Notes under the pieces: model-generated
What the model was told of the DNA's origin: nothing
Databases searched by the model: none
The model's input: only the letters and a program-made list of their open reading frames with translations
Part shown: positions 27,768-36,444 of the stretch, piece by piece
Layout of the letters: each line of letters opens with the position of its first letter
Numbering within the stretch: position 1 is the first letter of the stretch
Made by a program: the position numbers and the translations under genes
Source of the DNA: Mitsuaria chitosanitabida ATCC BAA-476 = NBRC 102408
GTDB lineage: Bacteria; Pseudomonadota; Gammaproteobacteria; Burkholderiales; Burkholderiaceae_C
Direction: 5' to 3'
DNA: 64,000 nucleotides
Assembly: GCF_001598255.1 (NCBI RefSeq)
Contig: NZ_BCYP01000016.1
Coordinates: 108,615 to 172,614 of the forward strand

Positions 27768-27781
27768 ATTACAGGCGTAAT
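27768..27781. promoter_or_regulatory. 14-base palindrome ATTACAGGCGTAAT
   Basis: Inverted repeat ATTAC-AGGC-GTAAT in the divergent gap between the chemoreceptor gene and thyA, matching 12 of 14 bases of the palindrome at 17459-17472. It lies 35 bases before the thyA start, just upstream of a -10-like TAGAAT at 27802-27807. A shared regulator is possible. Confidence 0.45.
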
Positions 27782-27815
27782 GGTGGTCGTCATCGACCGC
27801 CTAGAATCGCGCCCC

Positions 27816-28676
27816 ATGACCGCCCCGAACGTCCCCGCCGCCGCCCCTGTCACCGACGAAGCCTCGACCGCTCGCCCCGTGCGAAGCCAGTACGAGGACT
27901 TCATGCGTCATGTGTTCGAGCACGGCGTGGCCAAGGGCGACCGGACCGGGACGGGGACGCGCAGCGTCTTCGGGCACCAGATGCGCTTCGACCTGAGCGA
28001 GGGCTTCCCGCTGGTGACGACCAAGAAGGTGCACCTGAAGTCCATCATCCTGGAGCTGCTGTGGTTCCTGCGCGGGGACTCCAACGTCAAGTGGCTGCAG
28101 GAACGCGGCTGCACGATCTGGGACGAATGGGCGCGCGAGGACGGTGACCTGGGTCCCGTGTACGGCGTGCAATGGCGCAGCTGGCCCAAGGCCGGCGGCG
28201 GTCACGTCGACCAGATCGCTGAGGTGGTCAAGCAGCTCAAGACCAATCCCGATTCGCGCCGGATCATCGTGTCGGCGTGGAACGTGGCGGAGCTGGATCA
28301 GATGGCGCTGATGCCCTGTCACGCGTTCTTCCAGTTCTACGTGGCGGACGGGAAGCTGTCCTGCCAGCTGTACCAGCGCAGCGCGGACATCTTCCTGGGC
28401 GTGCCCTTCAACATCGCGAGCTACGCGCTGCTGACGCAGATGCTGGCGCAGCAATGCGACCTGGAAGTCGGCGACTTCATCTGGACGGGGGGCGACTGCC
28501 ACATCTACTCGAATCACTTCGAGCAGGTCCAGACGCAGCTGTCGCGCGAGCCCTTCCCGTATCCGACCATGCGCATCAAGCGCAAGCCCGCGTCGATCTT
28601 CGACTACGAGTACGAGGACTTCGAGCTGGTGGATTACCAGCATCACGCGGCGATCAAGGCGCCGGTGGCGGTCTAA
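27816..28676 (+). CDS. thyA: Thymidylate synthase
   Basis: 286 residues. It converts dUMP to dTMP using methylene-tetrahydrofolate. Family motifs: [57 protein letters not shown], the nucleophile Cys in [12 protein letters not shown], and [29 protein letters not shown]. The ATG at 27816 follows a TAGAAT -10-like hexamer, and the first 25 residues are a Pro/Ala-rich extension before [10 protein letters not shown]. Its usual partner folA is 3.7 kb downstream, with accessory genes between. Confidence 0.97.
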   Translation: MTAPNVPAAAPVTDEASTARPVRSQYEDFMRHVFEHGVAKGDRTGTGTRSVFGHQMRFDLSEGFPLVTTKKVHLKSIILELLWFLRGDSNVKWLQERGCTIWDEWAREDGDLGPVYGVQWRSWPKAGGGHVDQIAEVVKQLKTNPDSRRIIVSAWNVAELDQMALMPCHAFFQFYVADGKLSCQLYQRSADIFLGVPFNIASYALLTQMLAQQCDLEVGDFIWTGGDCHIYSNHFEQVQTQLSREPFPYPTMRIKRKPASIFDYEYEDFELVDYQHHAAIKAPVAV

Positions 28677-28716
28677 GGGCTAGACTCCGACCTACGCATT
28701 ACTGAAAGTCGACGCC

Positions 28717-28974
28717 ATGTCCCGCCGCCCCGAAGACCTCACCGAATCCGCGATGCGCGCCGCCGAGCGTCGCTTCCCGGAGCTGGCTGCCAAGGCAGGC
28801 CACGAGGCCTACAAGGAAGCACTGGCCAAGACAGGTGCCGTGGTCGTCGCGACCAGCAAGGGCCAGCTCGTCAAGCGAATGGCCGATGGCACCACGACGG
28901 TCATCAAGAATCTGCCGCCAGGCAAGCGCGTCAAGGTCGGCCTTGTCCTGAAGCGTGTCAAACAAGCTGCCTGA
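28717..28974 (+). CDS. Small protein paired with a zeta-toxin-like P-loop protein, putative antitoxin
   Basis: 85-residue basic protein (PEDLTESAMRAAERRFPELAAKAGHEAYKEALAKTGAVVVATSKGQLVKRMADGTTTVIKNLPPGKRVKVGLVLKRVKQAA). The first half is predicted helical, the second is strand-rich and Lys-rich. Its last 20 bases overlap the next gene, whose product has the fold of a zeta kinase toxin. Size, order and overlap fit an antitoxin, but I do not recognise a named antitoxin family. Confidence 0.7.
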   Translation: MSRRPEDLTESAMRAAERRFPELAAKAGHEAYKEALAKTGAVVVATSKGQLVKRMADGTTTVIKNLPPGKRVKVGLVLKRVKQAA

Positions 28975-29734
28975 ATCCAGGAAGATCTCGCAGCCCCGGC
29001 TGCGCGTTCTGGCTGGTCCCAACGGTTCCGGCAAGAGCACCATCAAGCGCGAATTGAAGCCCCAATGGATCGGGGTGTTCATCAACGCCGACGAGATCGA
29101 ACGCACGCTCAAGGAATTCGACGGCGTCCTTGACCTGACGACCTTGGGCATCGCCCGGCCGCCGGCCAACGTGCTTCAGAGTCTCGAGGCACACATCCGC
29201 GGCTCAGCCTTCGCCGACAAGTTGGGCCTTCACGCGCTGCTCGGACGGCTCAGCATTGACGCCTCGCTGCGACTACGTGTCCCGCCTCCCTACAACTCGT
29301 ACCTGGCTTCCGTGCTCGCGGATGCGATTCGGCGCGAGCTGCTCGACGAAGGGCAAACCTTCACCTTTGAGACCGTCATGTCGTCACGCGACAAGATCGA
29401 TTTCATGCGGGAAGCGCGGGCACGGGGATATCGCGTGTACCTCTACTTCGTCGCCACCAACGATCCCGGCATCAACGTCGACCGAGTCCAACGCCGTGTG
29501 AAGTTGGGCGGACATCCTGTCCCGGCCAACAAGATCCGGGAGCGCTACGCGCGCTCGATCGCGCTGCTGACCGAAGCCGCTGACGCGTCGCATCGCACCT
29601 ATGTGTTTGACAACTCCGGTGCGAAGCACAGGTTGCTGGTTCAGGTCATCGACAGCGAACGCATGGAAGTGGAAACGGCCACGCTGCCTCGATGGTTCCT
29701 TCGAACAGACCTCTGGCGATCGTTCGACACCTGA
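28955..29734 (+). CDS. Zeta-toxin-like P-loop kinase
   Basis: 259 residues. Walker A is VLAGPNGSGKSTIKREL near residue 20, then FINADEIERTLKEFD, where the Asp is the substrate-binding residue of zeta toxins, and FTFETVMSSRDKIDFMREARARGYRVYLYFVATNDPGINVDRVQRRVKLGGHPVPANKIRERYARS, the characteristic central part with the arginine pair. Zeta toxins phosphorylate UDP-sugars, whereas AAA-like relatives are also known. It starts with GTG inside the preceding small gene, 20 bases before that gene's stop. Confidence 0.78.
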   Translation: MSNKLPESRKISQPRLRVLAGPNGSGKSTIKRELKPQWIGVFINADEIERTLKEFDGVLDLTTLGIARPPANVLQSLEAHIRGSAFADKLGLHALLGRLSIDASLRLRVPPPYNSYLASVLADAIRRELLDEGQTFTFETVMSSRDKIDFMREARARGYRVYLYFVATNDPGINVDRVQRRVKLGGHPVPANKIRERYARSIALLTEAADASHRTYVFDNSGAKHRLLVQVIDSERMEVETATLPRWFLRTDLWRSFDT

Positions 29735-29801
29735 TCGGGTTCATCAGCCTCTCGACCAGGCCAGGCGCGTGCAACCACTTCTCGACACCAGCGCGCCACC
29801 A

Positions 29802-30701
29802 TCACCCCCGCACTTGCACCCTCACCGCCTCCAACACCAACGCAAACGCCGGCGACATCTGTCGGCGATGCGGGAAGTACAGGTGGTACCCCGGGAAGGT
29901 CGGCCACCAGTCGGGCAGGACGGGGACCAGGCGACCGGCCTGGAGGTGGGCCTCGACGAGGTCATGGGGCAAGGTGCACAACCCGAGTCCATCCAGCGCC
30001 GCATCCAGCTTCAAGTAGGTGTTGTTCACCGTCACCTGTCCGTCCACGCGGACCTCGACAGTCTCGCCGTCCTTCTGAAGCTCCCACGCGTAGAGCCCGC
30101 CCGCCGTCGGCAATCTCAGGTTGATGCATCGGTGATGCACGAGATCCTTGGGTGAACTCGGCGCCGCCCTCCCCTCGAAGTAACTCGGCGCCGCGACGAT
30201 CGCCACCCGAAGGTCCGGGCTGATGCGCACCGCGATCATGTCCTTGTTCAGGCTGTCGCCCGACCTCACGCCCGCATCGAAGCGCTCGGCCACGATGTCG
30301 GTCAGCCCGTAGTCCACGCTGAGCTCGACACGGATGTCCGGGTACTCGCGCAGCAGCGGGGCGAGCCGAGGCCACAGCACCGTCTTGATCGCATGGTCGT
30401 GCGCCGTGATCCGGACCGTGCCGGCCGGCTTGTCCCGCAGCGCGGAGAGCTGCGCCAGCTCCGCCGCGATGTCCTCGAAGCGCGGGCTCAGGACCGCCAG
30501 CAGACGCGCCCCCGCATCGGTCACGGACACGCTGCGGGTCGTCCGCGTGAGGAGCCGCATCCCCAGCCGCGCCTCCAGCCCCGTCATCGCATGGCTGAGC
30601 GCCGACCGCGACAGCCCGAGCTGCGCGGCCGCGCGAGTGAAGGATCGCGCCTGCGCCACGGCGACGAAGGCTTGCAGGTCGGCCAGGTTTTCTCTTGCCA
30701 T
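29802..30701 (-). CDS. LysR-family regulator, divergent from the cupin gene
   Basis: 299 residues. Helix-turn-helix LADLQAFVAVAQARSFTRAAAQLGLSRSALSHAMTGLEARLGMRLLTRTTRSV, then an effector domain (ITAHDHAIKTVLWPRLAPLLREYPDIRVELSVDYGLTDIV ... WELQKDGETVEVRVDGQVTVNNTYLKLDAALDGLGLCTLP). This is the subgroup close to DmlR/PgrR. It is transcribed divergently from the cupin/CMD pair across a 102-base gap holding an inverted repeat, and so probably regulates it. Confidence 0.9.
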   Translation of the reverse strand: MARENLADLQAFVAVAQARSFTRAAAQLGLSRSALSHAMTGLEARLGMRLLTRTTRSVSVTDAGARLLAVLSPRFEDIAAELAQLSALRDKPAGTVRITAHDHAIKTVLWPRLAPLLREYPDIRVELSVDYGLTDIVAERFDAGVRSGDSLNKDMIAVRISPDLRVAIVAAPSYFEGRAAPSSPKDLVHHRCINLRLPTAGGLYAWELQKDGETVEVRVDGQVTVNNTYLKLDAALDGLGLCTLPHDLVEAHLQAGRLVPVLPDWWPTFPGYHLYFPHRRQMSPAFALVLEAVRVQVRG

Positions 30702-30734
30702 TGGTGAACTCGGCTCACGGGTCCATGCAGTTTA

Positions 30735-30784
30735 GAAGGTCTAGTGCAACAAGGTCCGGCTTCCTAAAGTCCTGGCAGACCTTC
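30735..30784. promoter_or_regulatory. Inverted repeat GAAGGTCT/AGACCTTC between LysR and cupin genes
   Basis: GAAGGTCT (30735-30742) and its exact reverse complement AGACCTTC (30777-30784) lie 34 bases apart, with a half copy AAGGTC at 30751-30756 between them. This fits the two or three sites a LysR tetramer would contact in the divergent promoter region. Confidence 0.5.
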
Positions 30785-30803
30785 CAACCCACCAGGACCT
30801 CCC

Positions 30804-31202
30804 ATGAAACTCACCCGACCGGGCATGACGCCCACCCTGAAAGGCCCCGCGGAATGCTTCACCGGCACCGTGTGGGTCGACATGCTGAACAACCCGCCCG
30901 CGCCGGCGCGCGTCTCCTGCGTCAGCGTCACCTTCGAGCCGGGCGCGCGCAGCAACTGGCACACGCATCCACTGGGCCAGACGCTGATCGTGACCAGCGG
31001 CTGCGGATGGACCCAGTGCGAGGGCGAATCCATCGTCGAAGTCCGCGCGGGCGACGTCATCTGGTGCCCGCCCGGCCACAAGCACTGGCATGGCGCCACG
31101 AAGACGACCTCCATGACCCACATCGCGATCCAGGAAGCCCTGGACGGGAAGAACGTCCTCTGGATGGAGCCCGTCACCGACGAGCAGTACCTCGGCCGAT
31201 GA
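30804..31202 (+). CDS. Cupin-domain protein (metal-dependent hydroxynitrile-lyase-like)
   Basis: 132-residue single-domain cupin. The metal ligands are in [16 protein letters not shown] (two His and Gln) and [11 protein letters not shown]. The sequence resembles the small Mn-binding cupins that accompany carboxymuconolactone decarboxylase proteins and that include bacterial hydroxynitrile lyases. AGGACCT precedes the ATG. Its stop overlaps the next gene by 4 bases, and a LysR regulator is divergent. The physiological substrate is unknown. Confidence 0.82.
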   Translation: MKLTRPGMTPTLKGPAECFTGTVWVDMLNNPPAPARVSCVSVTFEPGARSNWHTHPLGQTLIVTSGCGWTQCEGESIVEVRAGDVIWCPPGHKHWHGATKTTSMTHIAIQEALDGKNVLWMEPVTDEQYLGR

Positions 31203-31831
31203 ACCGCCTCACCGACACCGAGCTCGCCATCGGCCCCGTCGCCACGGCGACCGCCATCGGCGACATGCCCGCGCTCTCCGCGGCGCTGGAATCGGCGCTC
31301 GACGCCGGCCTCAGCGTGAATGAACTCAAGGAGGTGCTGGTCCAGCTGTATGCCTATGCCGGCTTCCCGCGCGCCCTCAACGCGCTCGGCAACCTCATGA
31401 GGGTGCTGCAGGACCGGCAGCGGCGTGGCCTCCACGACACTGAAGGCGCAAGACCTGGCCCCGTGCCTTCGCCGCAAGCCATGCTGGAGGCGGGAACGGC
31501 CAACCAGACGGCGCTCGCGGGGGCGCCGGTGACGGGCCCGCTGTTCGACTTCGCGCCGGCCATCGACCAGTTCCTGAAGGCCCATCTGTTCGGCGACATC
31601 TTCGCGCGCGACAACCTGCCCTGGGCCTCGCGCGAGCTGGCGACCGTCGCGGCGCTGGCCGCGCTCGATGACGTGGAGCCGCAGTTGCAGGCGCACATCC
31701 GCATCTCGTTGAACGTGGGCCTCACCGTCGAGCAACTGGACCAGTTCGCCGATGAACTCGCGGCCCGCGGTGCCGGGCTGGCGGCCCGGCGAGCACGCGC
31801 CGCGCTCGGGCCACACCGGGAGTCCGTGTAG
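31199..31831 (+). CDS. Carboxymuconolactone-decarboxylase-family protein
   Basis: 210 residues with two CMD-like halves. The first is [45 protein letters not shown], and the second is [46 protein letters not shown]. These all-helical proteins act either as lactone decarboxylases or as AhpD-like antioxidants. The second half lacks the Cys-x-x-Cys of AhpD. It overlaps the cupin gene (ATGA) and pairs with it, as such genes often do. Confidence 0.85.
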   Translation: MNRLTDTELAIGPVATATAIGDMPALSAALESALDAGLSVNELKEVLVQLYAYAGFPRALNALGNLMRVLQDRQRRGLHDTEGARPGPVPSPQAMLEAGTANQTALAGAPVTGPLFDFAPAIDQFLKAHLFGDIFARDNLPWASRELATVAALAALDDVEPQLQAHIRISLNVGLTVEQLDQFADELAARGAGLAARRARAALGPHRESV

Positions 31832-31955
31832 TGGGCTGCCAGCGGATCACGGGGCGCGGTATTCGCACATCACCCGCGTCCGTCTCGGGTGCAATCGCGG
31901 GTCCGACCCGACGCGACAAGACGTCGGGCAGGCTTACCGATCAGGAAGGTCCCCC

Positions 31956-32258
31956 ATGATTCTCGAAGTCGCCCCCCTGTGCGTGCGGGCTGGCCAGGAG
32001 TCCGCGTTCGAAGCCGCGTTCCTGCAGGCCCAGTCCATCATCTCCACGATGTCCGGCTACCTCGGCCACGAGCTCCAGCGCTGCATCGAGCGCCCCGGCG
32101 AATATGTCCTCCTCGTCCGCTGGCAGACGCTCGAGGACCACGAGGTCGGCTTCCGCAAGTCGCCGCGCTACCTGGAGTGGAAGGCGCTGCTCCACCACTT
32201 CTACGAGCCCTTCCCCACGGTCCTGCATTACGCGCCGGTGTCGGGCGCCGCGGGCTGA
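31956..32258 (+). CDS. ABM-domain (YgiN-like) monooxygenase
   Basis: 100 residues, a dimeric ferredoxin-like antibiotic-biosynthesis-monooxygenase fold. It reads MILEVAPLCVRAGQESAFEAAFLQAQSIISTMSGYLGHELQRCIERPGEYVLLVRWQTLEDHEVGFRKSPRYLEWKALLHHFYEPFPTVLHY, typical of this family. AGGAAGG lies 7 bases before the ATG. It may oxidise a quinol or small aromatic. Placement between the CMD gene and folA looks incidental. Confidence 0.88.
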   Translation: MILEVAPLCVRAGQESAFEAAFLQAQSIISTMSGYLGHELQRCIERPGEYVLLVRWQTLEDHEVGFRKSPRYLEWKALLHHFYEPFPTVLHYAPVSGAAG

Positions 32259-32359
32259 ACGGCCCCGGAGAGAAGAATGACGCCGGGCCCGCGGCACATC
32301 GGGTGGCGAGCGCCCAAAGTCTCCGTACACTCCCGGCCCTGCACTCGCCGACCACCGTC

Positions 32360-32863
32360 ATGCCGCATCTGACCCTCATCGCCGCCCTCGACCGCGCCCG
32401 CGGCATCGGCCGCGACAACGAACTGCTTGTCCGTCTCCCCGAGGACATGGCCCGCTTCAAGGCGTTGACGATGGGCCACACGGTCATCATGGGCCGCAAG
32501 ACCTGGGATTCCATCCCGGCGAGGTTCCGCCCGCTCGTGCAGCGCCGCAACCTCGTGCTCTCCCGCCAGGCCGGCCTGACGCTGGACGGCGCCGAGGTCT
32601 TCCCCACGCTGGACGCGGCCCTCGCGGCCTGCGGCGCCGACGAGGCCGTCTTCGTCATGGGCGGCGCCCAGATCTATGCCGAGACCCTGCCCCGCGCCGA
32701 CGCGCTGGAGCTCACGGAGCTCGACCAGACCTTCCCCGCCGACGCCTTCTTCCCGCCCGTCGACCCCACCGTCTTCGCCGAGGTGACGCGCGAGCGCCAT
32801 CACAGCCCCGCTGACCGCGGCCACGGCTGGGACTACGCCTTCGTCCGCTACGAGCGCCGCTGA
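32360..32863 (+). CDS. folA: Dihydrofolate reductase
   Basis: 167 residues. It reduces dihydrofolate made by thymidylate synthase back to tetrahydrofolate with NADPH. Motifs: LIAALDRARGIGRDNELLVRLPEDMARFKALTMGHTVIMGRKTWDSIP (substrate Glu/Asp loop and NADPH-binding region) and VFVMGGAQIYAETLP, FPADAFFPPVD. The ATG at 32360 follows the -10-like TACACT at 32328. A weak stem, AGGCGC/GCGCCT, sits immediately after its stop. Confidence 0.96.
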   Translation: MPHLTLIAALDRARGIGRDNELLVRLPEDMARFKALTMGHTVIMGRKTWDSIPARFRPLVQRRNLVLSRQAGLTLDGAEVFPTLDAALAACGADEAVFVMGGAQIYAETLPRADALELTELDQTFPADAFFPPVDPTVFAEVTRERHHSPADRGHGWDYAFVRYERR

Positions 32864-32957
32864 GGCGCCGAGCGCCTTCCCGGCCCCGGCCTGCGCCCAT
32901 TGAAGCCGCCGGCGGCCCCCTCATCTTCCCGACCTCGATCCGATCCAGGAGCCTCCC

Positions 32958-33539
32958 ATGTCCGGCGACCATTTCCACGTCCACGGCCCGCATGACCACG
33001 AGCTGGAGCACGCCGCCCAGCACGAGCCCCGAGGCGGCCTGGCCGGCCAGCTCGCGGTGATCACCGCCATCCTGGCCACGCTCGGCGCCTGCTTCTCCTA
33101 CATGGGCGGCGCCACGCAGGCCAACGCGGGGCTCTACAAGAACAACGCCGCCATCACCAAGACCGAGGCGGCCAACCGCTGGAACTACTACCAGGCCAAG
33201 AGCAGCCGCCAGAACCTGTCCGAGCTCGCCCTGGACCTGACCGCCGACGAGCAGCAGAAGGCCAAGTACCGCGACAAGATCGCGCGCTACGAGTCCGAGA
33301 AGGCCCAGATCAAGACCGAGGCCGAGAAGCTCGAGGCCCTGTCCGCCGACTGGGACCACAAGAGCGAGGAACAGCTGCACCTCCACCACCGCTGGGCCCA
33401 GGCCACGACCGTGCTGCAGGTGGGCATCGCCCTGGCCGCCATCGCGCTGCTGACCCGCCGCCGCTGGATGGAGTACGCCACGCTGGGCGCCGGCGTGCTG
33501 GGCATCGGCCTGGGCATCGCCGCCTGGCTGCACGTCTGA
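32958..33539 (+). CDS. DUF4337-family membrane protein
   Basis: 193 residues. A His-rich start (SGDHFHVHGPHDHELEHAAQHEPRGG) is followed by a membrane segment (LAGQLAVITAILATLGACFSY), a charged helical middle with coiled-coil character (LSELALDLTADEQQKAKYRDKIARYESEKAQIKTEAEKLEALSADWDHKSEEQLHLHHR) and two more membrane helices at the C-terminus. Matches the DUF4337 arrangement. Function unknown. AGGAG precedes the ATG. Confidence 0.88.
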   Translation: MSGDHFHVHGPHDHELEHAAQHEPRGGLAGQLAVITAILATLGACFSYMGGATQANAGLYKNNAAITKTEAANRWNYYQAKSSRQNLSELALDLTADEQQKAKYRDKIARYESEKAQIKTEAEKLEALSADWDHKSEEQLHLHHRWAQATTVLQVGIALAAIALLTRRRWMEYATLGAGVLGIGLGIAAWLHV

Positions 33540-33649
33540 CGGCCCCGTCGCCCCCTGACGCCCGCTGTCCGGCGGACCGGGCGAATCGGGCGACGCGGCC
33601 GACGCGGGCCGCCCCTCGCCCACCGCCGACGACGGGACAACGCCTCCCC

Positions 33650-33676
33650 TACAGTTTCTTGACGCGCGGCCGATAA
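33650..33676 (+). promoter_or_regulatory. Near-perfect FliA (sigma-28) promoter
   Basis: TACAGTTT (33650-33657), an 11-base spacer, then GCCGATAA (33669-33676). The enterobacterial/Burkholderiales sigma-28 consensus is TAAAGTTT-N11-GCCGATAA, so only one of 16 defined positions differs and the spacing is exact. It reads towards the 509-residue gene at 33751, whose start lies about 75 bases downstream. Confidence 0.85.
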
Positions 33677-33750
33677 GCCGGAGAGAAACAACCTTCCGCG
33701 CGCCCAGGCCGTCAGAGCCGCGCCGGATTCCGCCGCCAGGGAGGCGCGTC

Positions 33751-35280
33751 ATGACCCTCATTCCTTCGGGAGGCTTCAACCTCCTCGATCGCGTCACCGC
33801 CGCCAAGGCGGCGCACAGCCGCGCCGCCAGCGCGAGCGCCGCCGGCTACGCGGGCAGCGCGTCCGCGCCGACCCGCGTCACGCTGGGCGGCTCCGCGGCC
33901 AACAACGCCGTCTACGGCAAGCCTGGCGCGGTGCGCAACGACGTCTCCAGCCAGATGGCGCTCAACCTCAACGGGAGCGGCCTGGCGAATCGCTGGCGCG
34001 GCCTGGGCGGCGCCCTGCTGAACCAGCTCTCCGAGACCGGCGTCGACTTCAAGCAGTCCCTGTCGGACGCCCGGCCCGCCGTCGCCTCGGGCGACGCGGC
34101 CTCGGGCGCCGCCTCCGCGCAGGCCGCCTCCGGCACCGACGAGGCCACCGGCGTCCTGACCGGCGCGGCCACCGTCAACCTGAAGATCCAGACCCGCACC
34201 GGCCAGACGGTGGAGCTCAAGATCGCCTCCAATGAAGGCGGCCAGGGCACCCGCGGCCTGGAGGTCTCGATCACCAGCTCCGGCAAGCTCAGCAGCACCG
34301 AGAAGGACGCCCTCGCCGACCTGGCCGACGGCCTCGACAGCGCCTTGAACGGTCTCGGCCAGGGCGCGCCGACCCTGGACCTGTCCAAGCTGATGAATTA
34401 CGACAGCAGCGTCATCTCGGGCCTGGACCTCCAGGTCGAGGATCCGAAGGGGCTGGCGGGACTGGGACAGCCGGGGGCGCTGGGCTCGTTCGCGCTGCAC
34501 CTGGGCGCGGACAGGAAGAGCATCGACATGAAGGGCCCCGGCGGCGACCTGTCCATCAGCGTCGACGCCACGTCCGCGCTGGGCAGCGGCGGCAGCGCGC
34601 AGCGGCTGTCGGCGATCGACAAGATGCTTCAGCAGATCGACGCGGCCGCCAAGCGCGGCCATGCCGACGAGCAACTGGTCGCCACCTTCAAGGCGGGCTT
34701 CCAGCAGCTGCAGGCGCCCTCCGCCGAGCAGAGCCGCCAGGACGGCAACGGCAGCGGCAAGGGCGACAACGCGCGCCACTTCGCCGCCACCCTGCTGGTC
34801 GACGACGAGGCCAATCCGGCCATGTCGCCCAACCTGCGCGATCAGGTCGACCAGCTGCGCAGCGGCCTGGCGGACTTCGATGCCAGCTTCTCCGGCGACA
34901 GCCAGAAGACCAACAAGTACGGCGGCGTCAAGGAACAGGGCCACGCCGAGTACGTCATCAACCAGCACACCAGCGCCAAGCCCGGCGTCGACAGCACCGG
35001 CCAGTCCATCACCGAGACGCAGAACGAGAAGCTGACGGCCAACTACCTGCGCTCGCGCACGACCATGCTGGACACCTCCAGCGGCAACTACGACTCGACC
35101 CGGATCAAGGACGAGAAGACGATCACCACGCTGATCGAGACGGGCAAGAACGGCATCGCGCGCGCGCTGCGCAAGACAGACGAGCAGCAGCTGCTGGTCT
35201 TCGACTCCTTCGAGAAGGGCCGGCCGCCCGTGCATCGCGAGACGCCGATGAACCGGAGCTACGTCGAGCGCCTGCGCTGA
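33751..35280 (+). CDS. Large hydrophilic protein of the FliA regulon, unknown
   Basis: 509 residues, not recognised. No signal peptide or membrane segment. The N-terminal 130 residues are Ala/Ser/Gly-rich, residues 140-190 form a strand-rich unit (TVNLKIQTRTGQTVELKIASNEGGQGTRGLEVSITSSGKLSSTEKDAL), and the C-terminal part is helical and charged (SAIDKMLQQIDAAAKRGHADEQLVATFKAGFQQL). Small, low-complexity, Cys-free proteins like this can be exported. The FliA promoter implies production with the late flagellar genes, so a flagellar, adhesion or secreted role is plausible. TTCGGGAGG lies inside the start region, and the ATG at 33751 is the first. Confidence 0.85.
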   Translation: MTLIPSGGFNLLDRVTAAKAAHSRAASASAAGYAGSASAPTRVTLGGSAANNAVYGKPGAVRNDVSSQMALNLNGSGLANRWRGLGGALLNQLSETGVDFKQSLSDARPAVASGDAASGAASAQAASGTDEATGVLTGAATVNLKIQTRTGQTVELKIASNEGGQGTRGLEVSITSSGKLSSTEKDALADLADGLDSALNGLGQGAPTLDLSKLMNYDSSVISGLDLQVEDPKGLAGLGQPGALGSFALHLGADRKSIDMKGPGGDLSISVDATSALGSGGSAQRLSAIDKMLQQIDAAAKRGHADEQLVATFKAGFQQLQAPSAEQSRQDGNGSGKGDNARHFAATLLVDDEANPAMSPNLRDQVDQLRSGLADFDASFSGDSQKTNKYGGVKEQGHAEYVINQHTSAKPGVDSTGQSITETQNEKLTANYLRSRTTMLDTSSGNYDSTRIKDEKTITTLIETGKNGIARALRKTDEQQLLVFDSFEKGRPPVHRETPMNRSYVERLR

Positions 35281-35391
35281 GCCCACGGCGCGCCTCGCCG
35301 CCCTCACCGGCCGATCACGCAGCGATCACGCGCCGCTCACGGGCCTCCTCCTACAGTCGATCCACCAATCGCCTGTCGAACGAGGCCCCTC

Positions 35392-35823
35392 ATGCACAAG
35401 TCTCTCCTGATCCTCTGCCTGGGCACCGCCCTCGCGGGAACCGCCTTCGCGCAAATGCCTGCCGCCAGCGCACCCGCCGCCGCGGGCGGGGTGTCCGCGG
35501 TCTGCAAGGACGGCACGCCCTTCAGCGGCGACACGTTCAAGGGGGCCTGCAAGGGCCACGGCGGCGTCGACAAGAAGGCCTCCGCGGCGGCCGCCAAGCC
35601 GGCCACGGCCCCGATGGCCGCCGCGCCCAAGGCGAGCGCGGCAGCGATGGCCCAGGCGCCCGGTGGCGGCGCCGGCAAGGTCTGGGCCAACGCCTCGAGC
35701 AAGGTCTATCACTGCGAGGGCGACCGCTACTACGGCAAGACCAAGCAGGGCGAGTACATGTCCGAGGCCGACGCCAAGGCCAAGGGCTTCCACGGCGACC
35801 ACGGCAAGTCCTGCGCCAAGTGA
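35392..35823 (+). CDS. Secreted DUF3761-type protein
   Basis: 143 residues. A clear signal peptide (LLILCLGTALAGTAFAQ) leads into CKDGTPFSGDTFKGACKGHGGV, the cysteine motif of DUF3761. After an Ala/Pro-rich linker the C-terminus reads VWANASSKVYHCEGDRYYGKTKQGEYMSEADAKAKGFHGDHGKSC, a second Cys-containing motif resembling the metal-binding tail seen in surface proteins. Periplasmic, function unknown. The linker length is unusual, joining two small domains. Confidence 0.85.
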   Translation: MHKSLLILCLGTALAGTAFAQMPAASAPAAAGGVSAVCKDGTPFSGDTFKGACKGHGGVDKKASAAAAKPATAPMAAAPKASAAAMAQAPGGGAGKVWANASSKVYHCEGDRYYGKTKQGEYMSEADAKAKGFHGDHGKSCAK

Positions 35824-35866
35824 CCCGCGCTCGCGCGCCCGCACTCCGACCCGAAAGGAATCCGAC

Positions 35867-36358
35867 ATGGGACTTCTCGATGCGCTGAGCCAGATGGTGT
35901 CCAGCGGCAGCCTCGGCGAGACCGACGTCGATCACGTCACCCGCAACGCCCCGGCCGATGCGCTGGGATCGGCGCTCGCCGGCGCTTTCCGCTCGGACGG
36001 CACGCCGCCGATCGGGGAACTCGTCGGCCAGCTGTTCGGCAACTCGAACGACCAGCAGCGTGCCGGTCTGCTCAACCAGATCATCGCCAGCATGGGCCCG
36101 GTCGCCGCGTCGGCCCTGGGCGGCGGCGTGCTGGGCCGCATCCTGGCGCCCGGCGCAGCGCAGGTGACGCCGGGCCAGGCCTCGCAGCTGTCTCCCGAGG
36201 ACGTCCAGGCCGTGGTGAACCACGCGCACGAGACCAACCCCGACCTCGCAGACGCGCTGGGCAGCTTCTACGCGCAGCACTCGGGTCTGATCAAGACGCT
36301 GGGCGGTGCCGCGCTGATGATGGTGGTGACGCACCTCAAGGGCCGCTCGTCGGAGTGA
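35867..36358 (+). CDS. Small helical protein, DUF937-like, unknown
   Basis: 163 residues: LLDALSQMVSSGSLGETDVDHVTRNAPADALGSALAGAFRSDGTPPIGELVGQLFGNSNDQQRAGLLNQIIASMGPVAASALGGGVLGRIL. The Leu/Gly-rich pattern resembles DUF937/YidB proteins. There is no signal peptide. AAAGGAA lies 7 bases before the ATG. A strong bidirectional terminator follows. Confidence 0.75.
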   Translation: MGLLDALSQMVSSGSLGETDVDHVTRNAPADALGSALAGAFRSDGTPPIGELVGQLFGNSNDQQRAGLLNQIIASMGPVAASALGGGVLGRILAPGAAQVTPGQASQLSPEDVQAVVNHAHETNPDLADALGSFYAQHSGLIKTLGGAALMMVVTHLKGRSSE

Positions 36359-36444
36359 CTCGGCGAGACGCCCCGCCGACGCGCTGACGGTCCGACGCGT
36401 CAGGCGTCGCCGGCACCGAGTCCGCGGTCCCGGCCAGAAACGAC

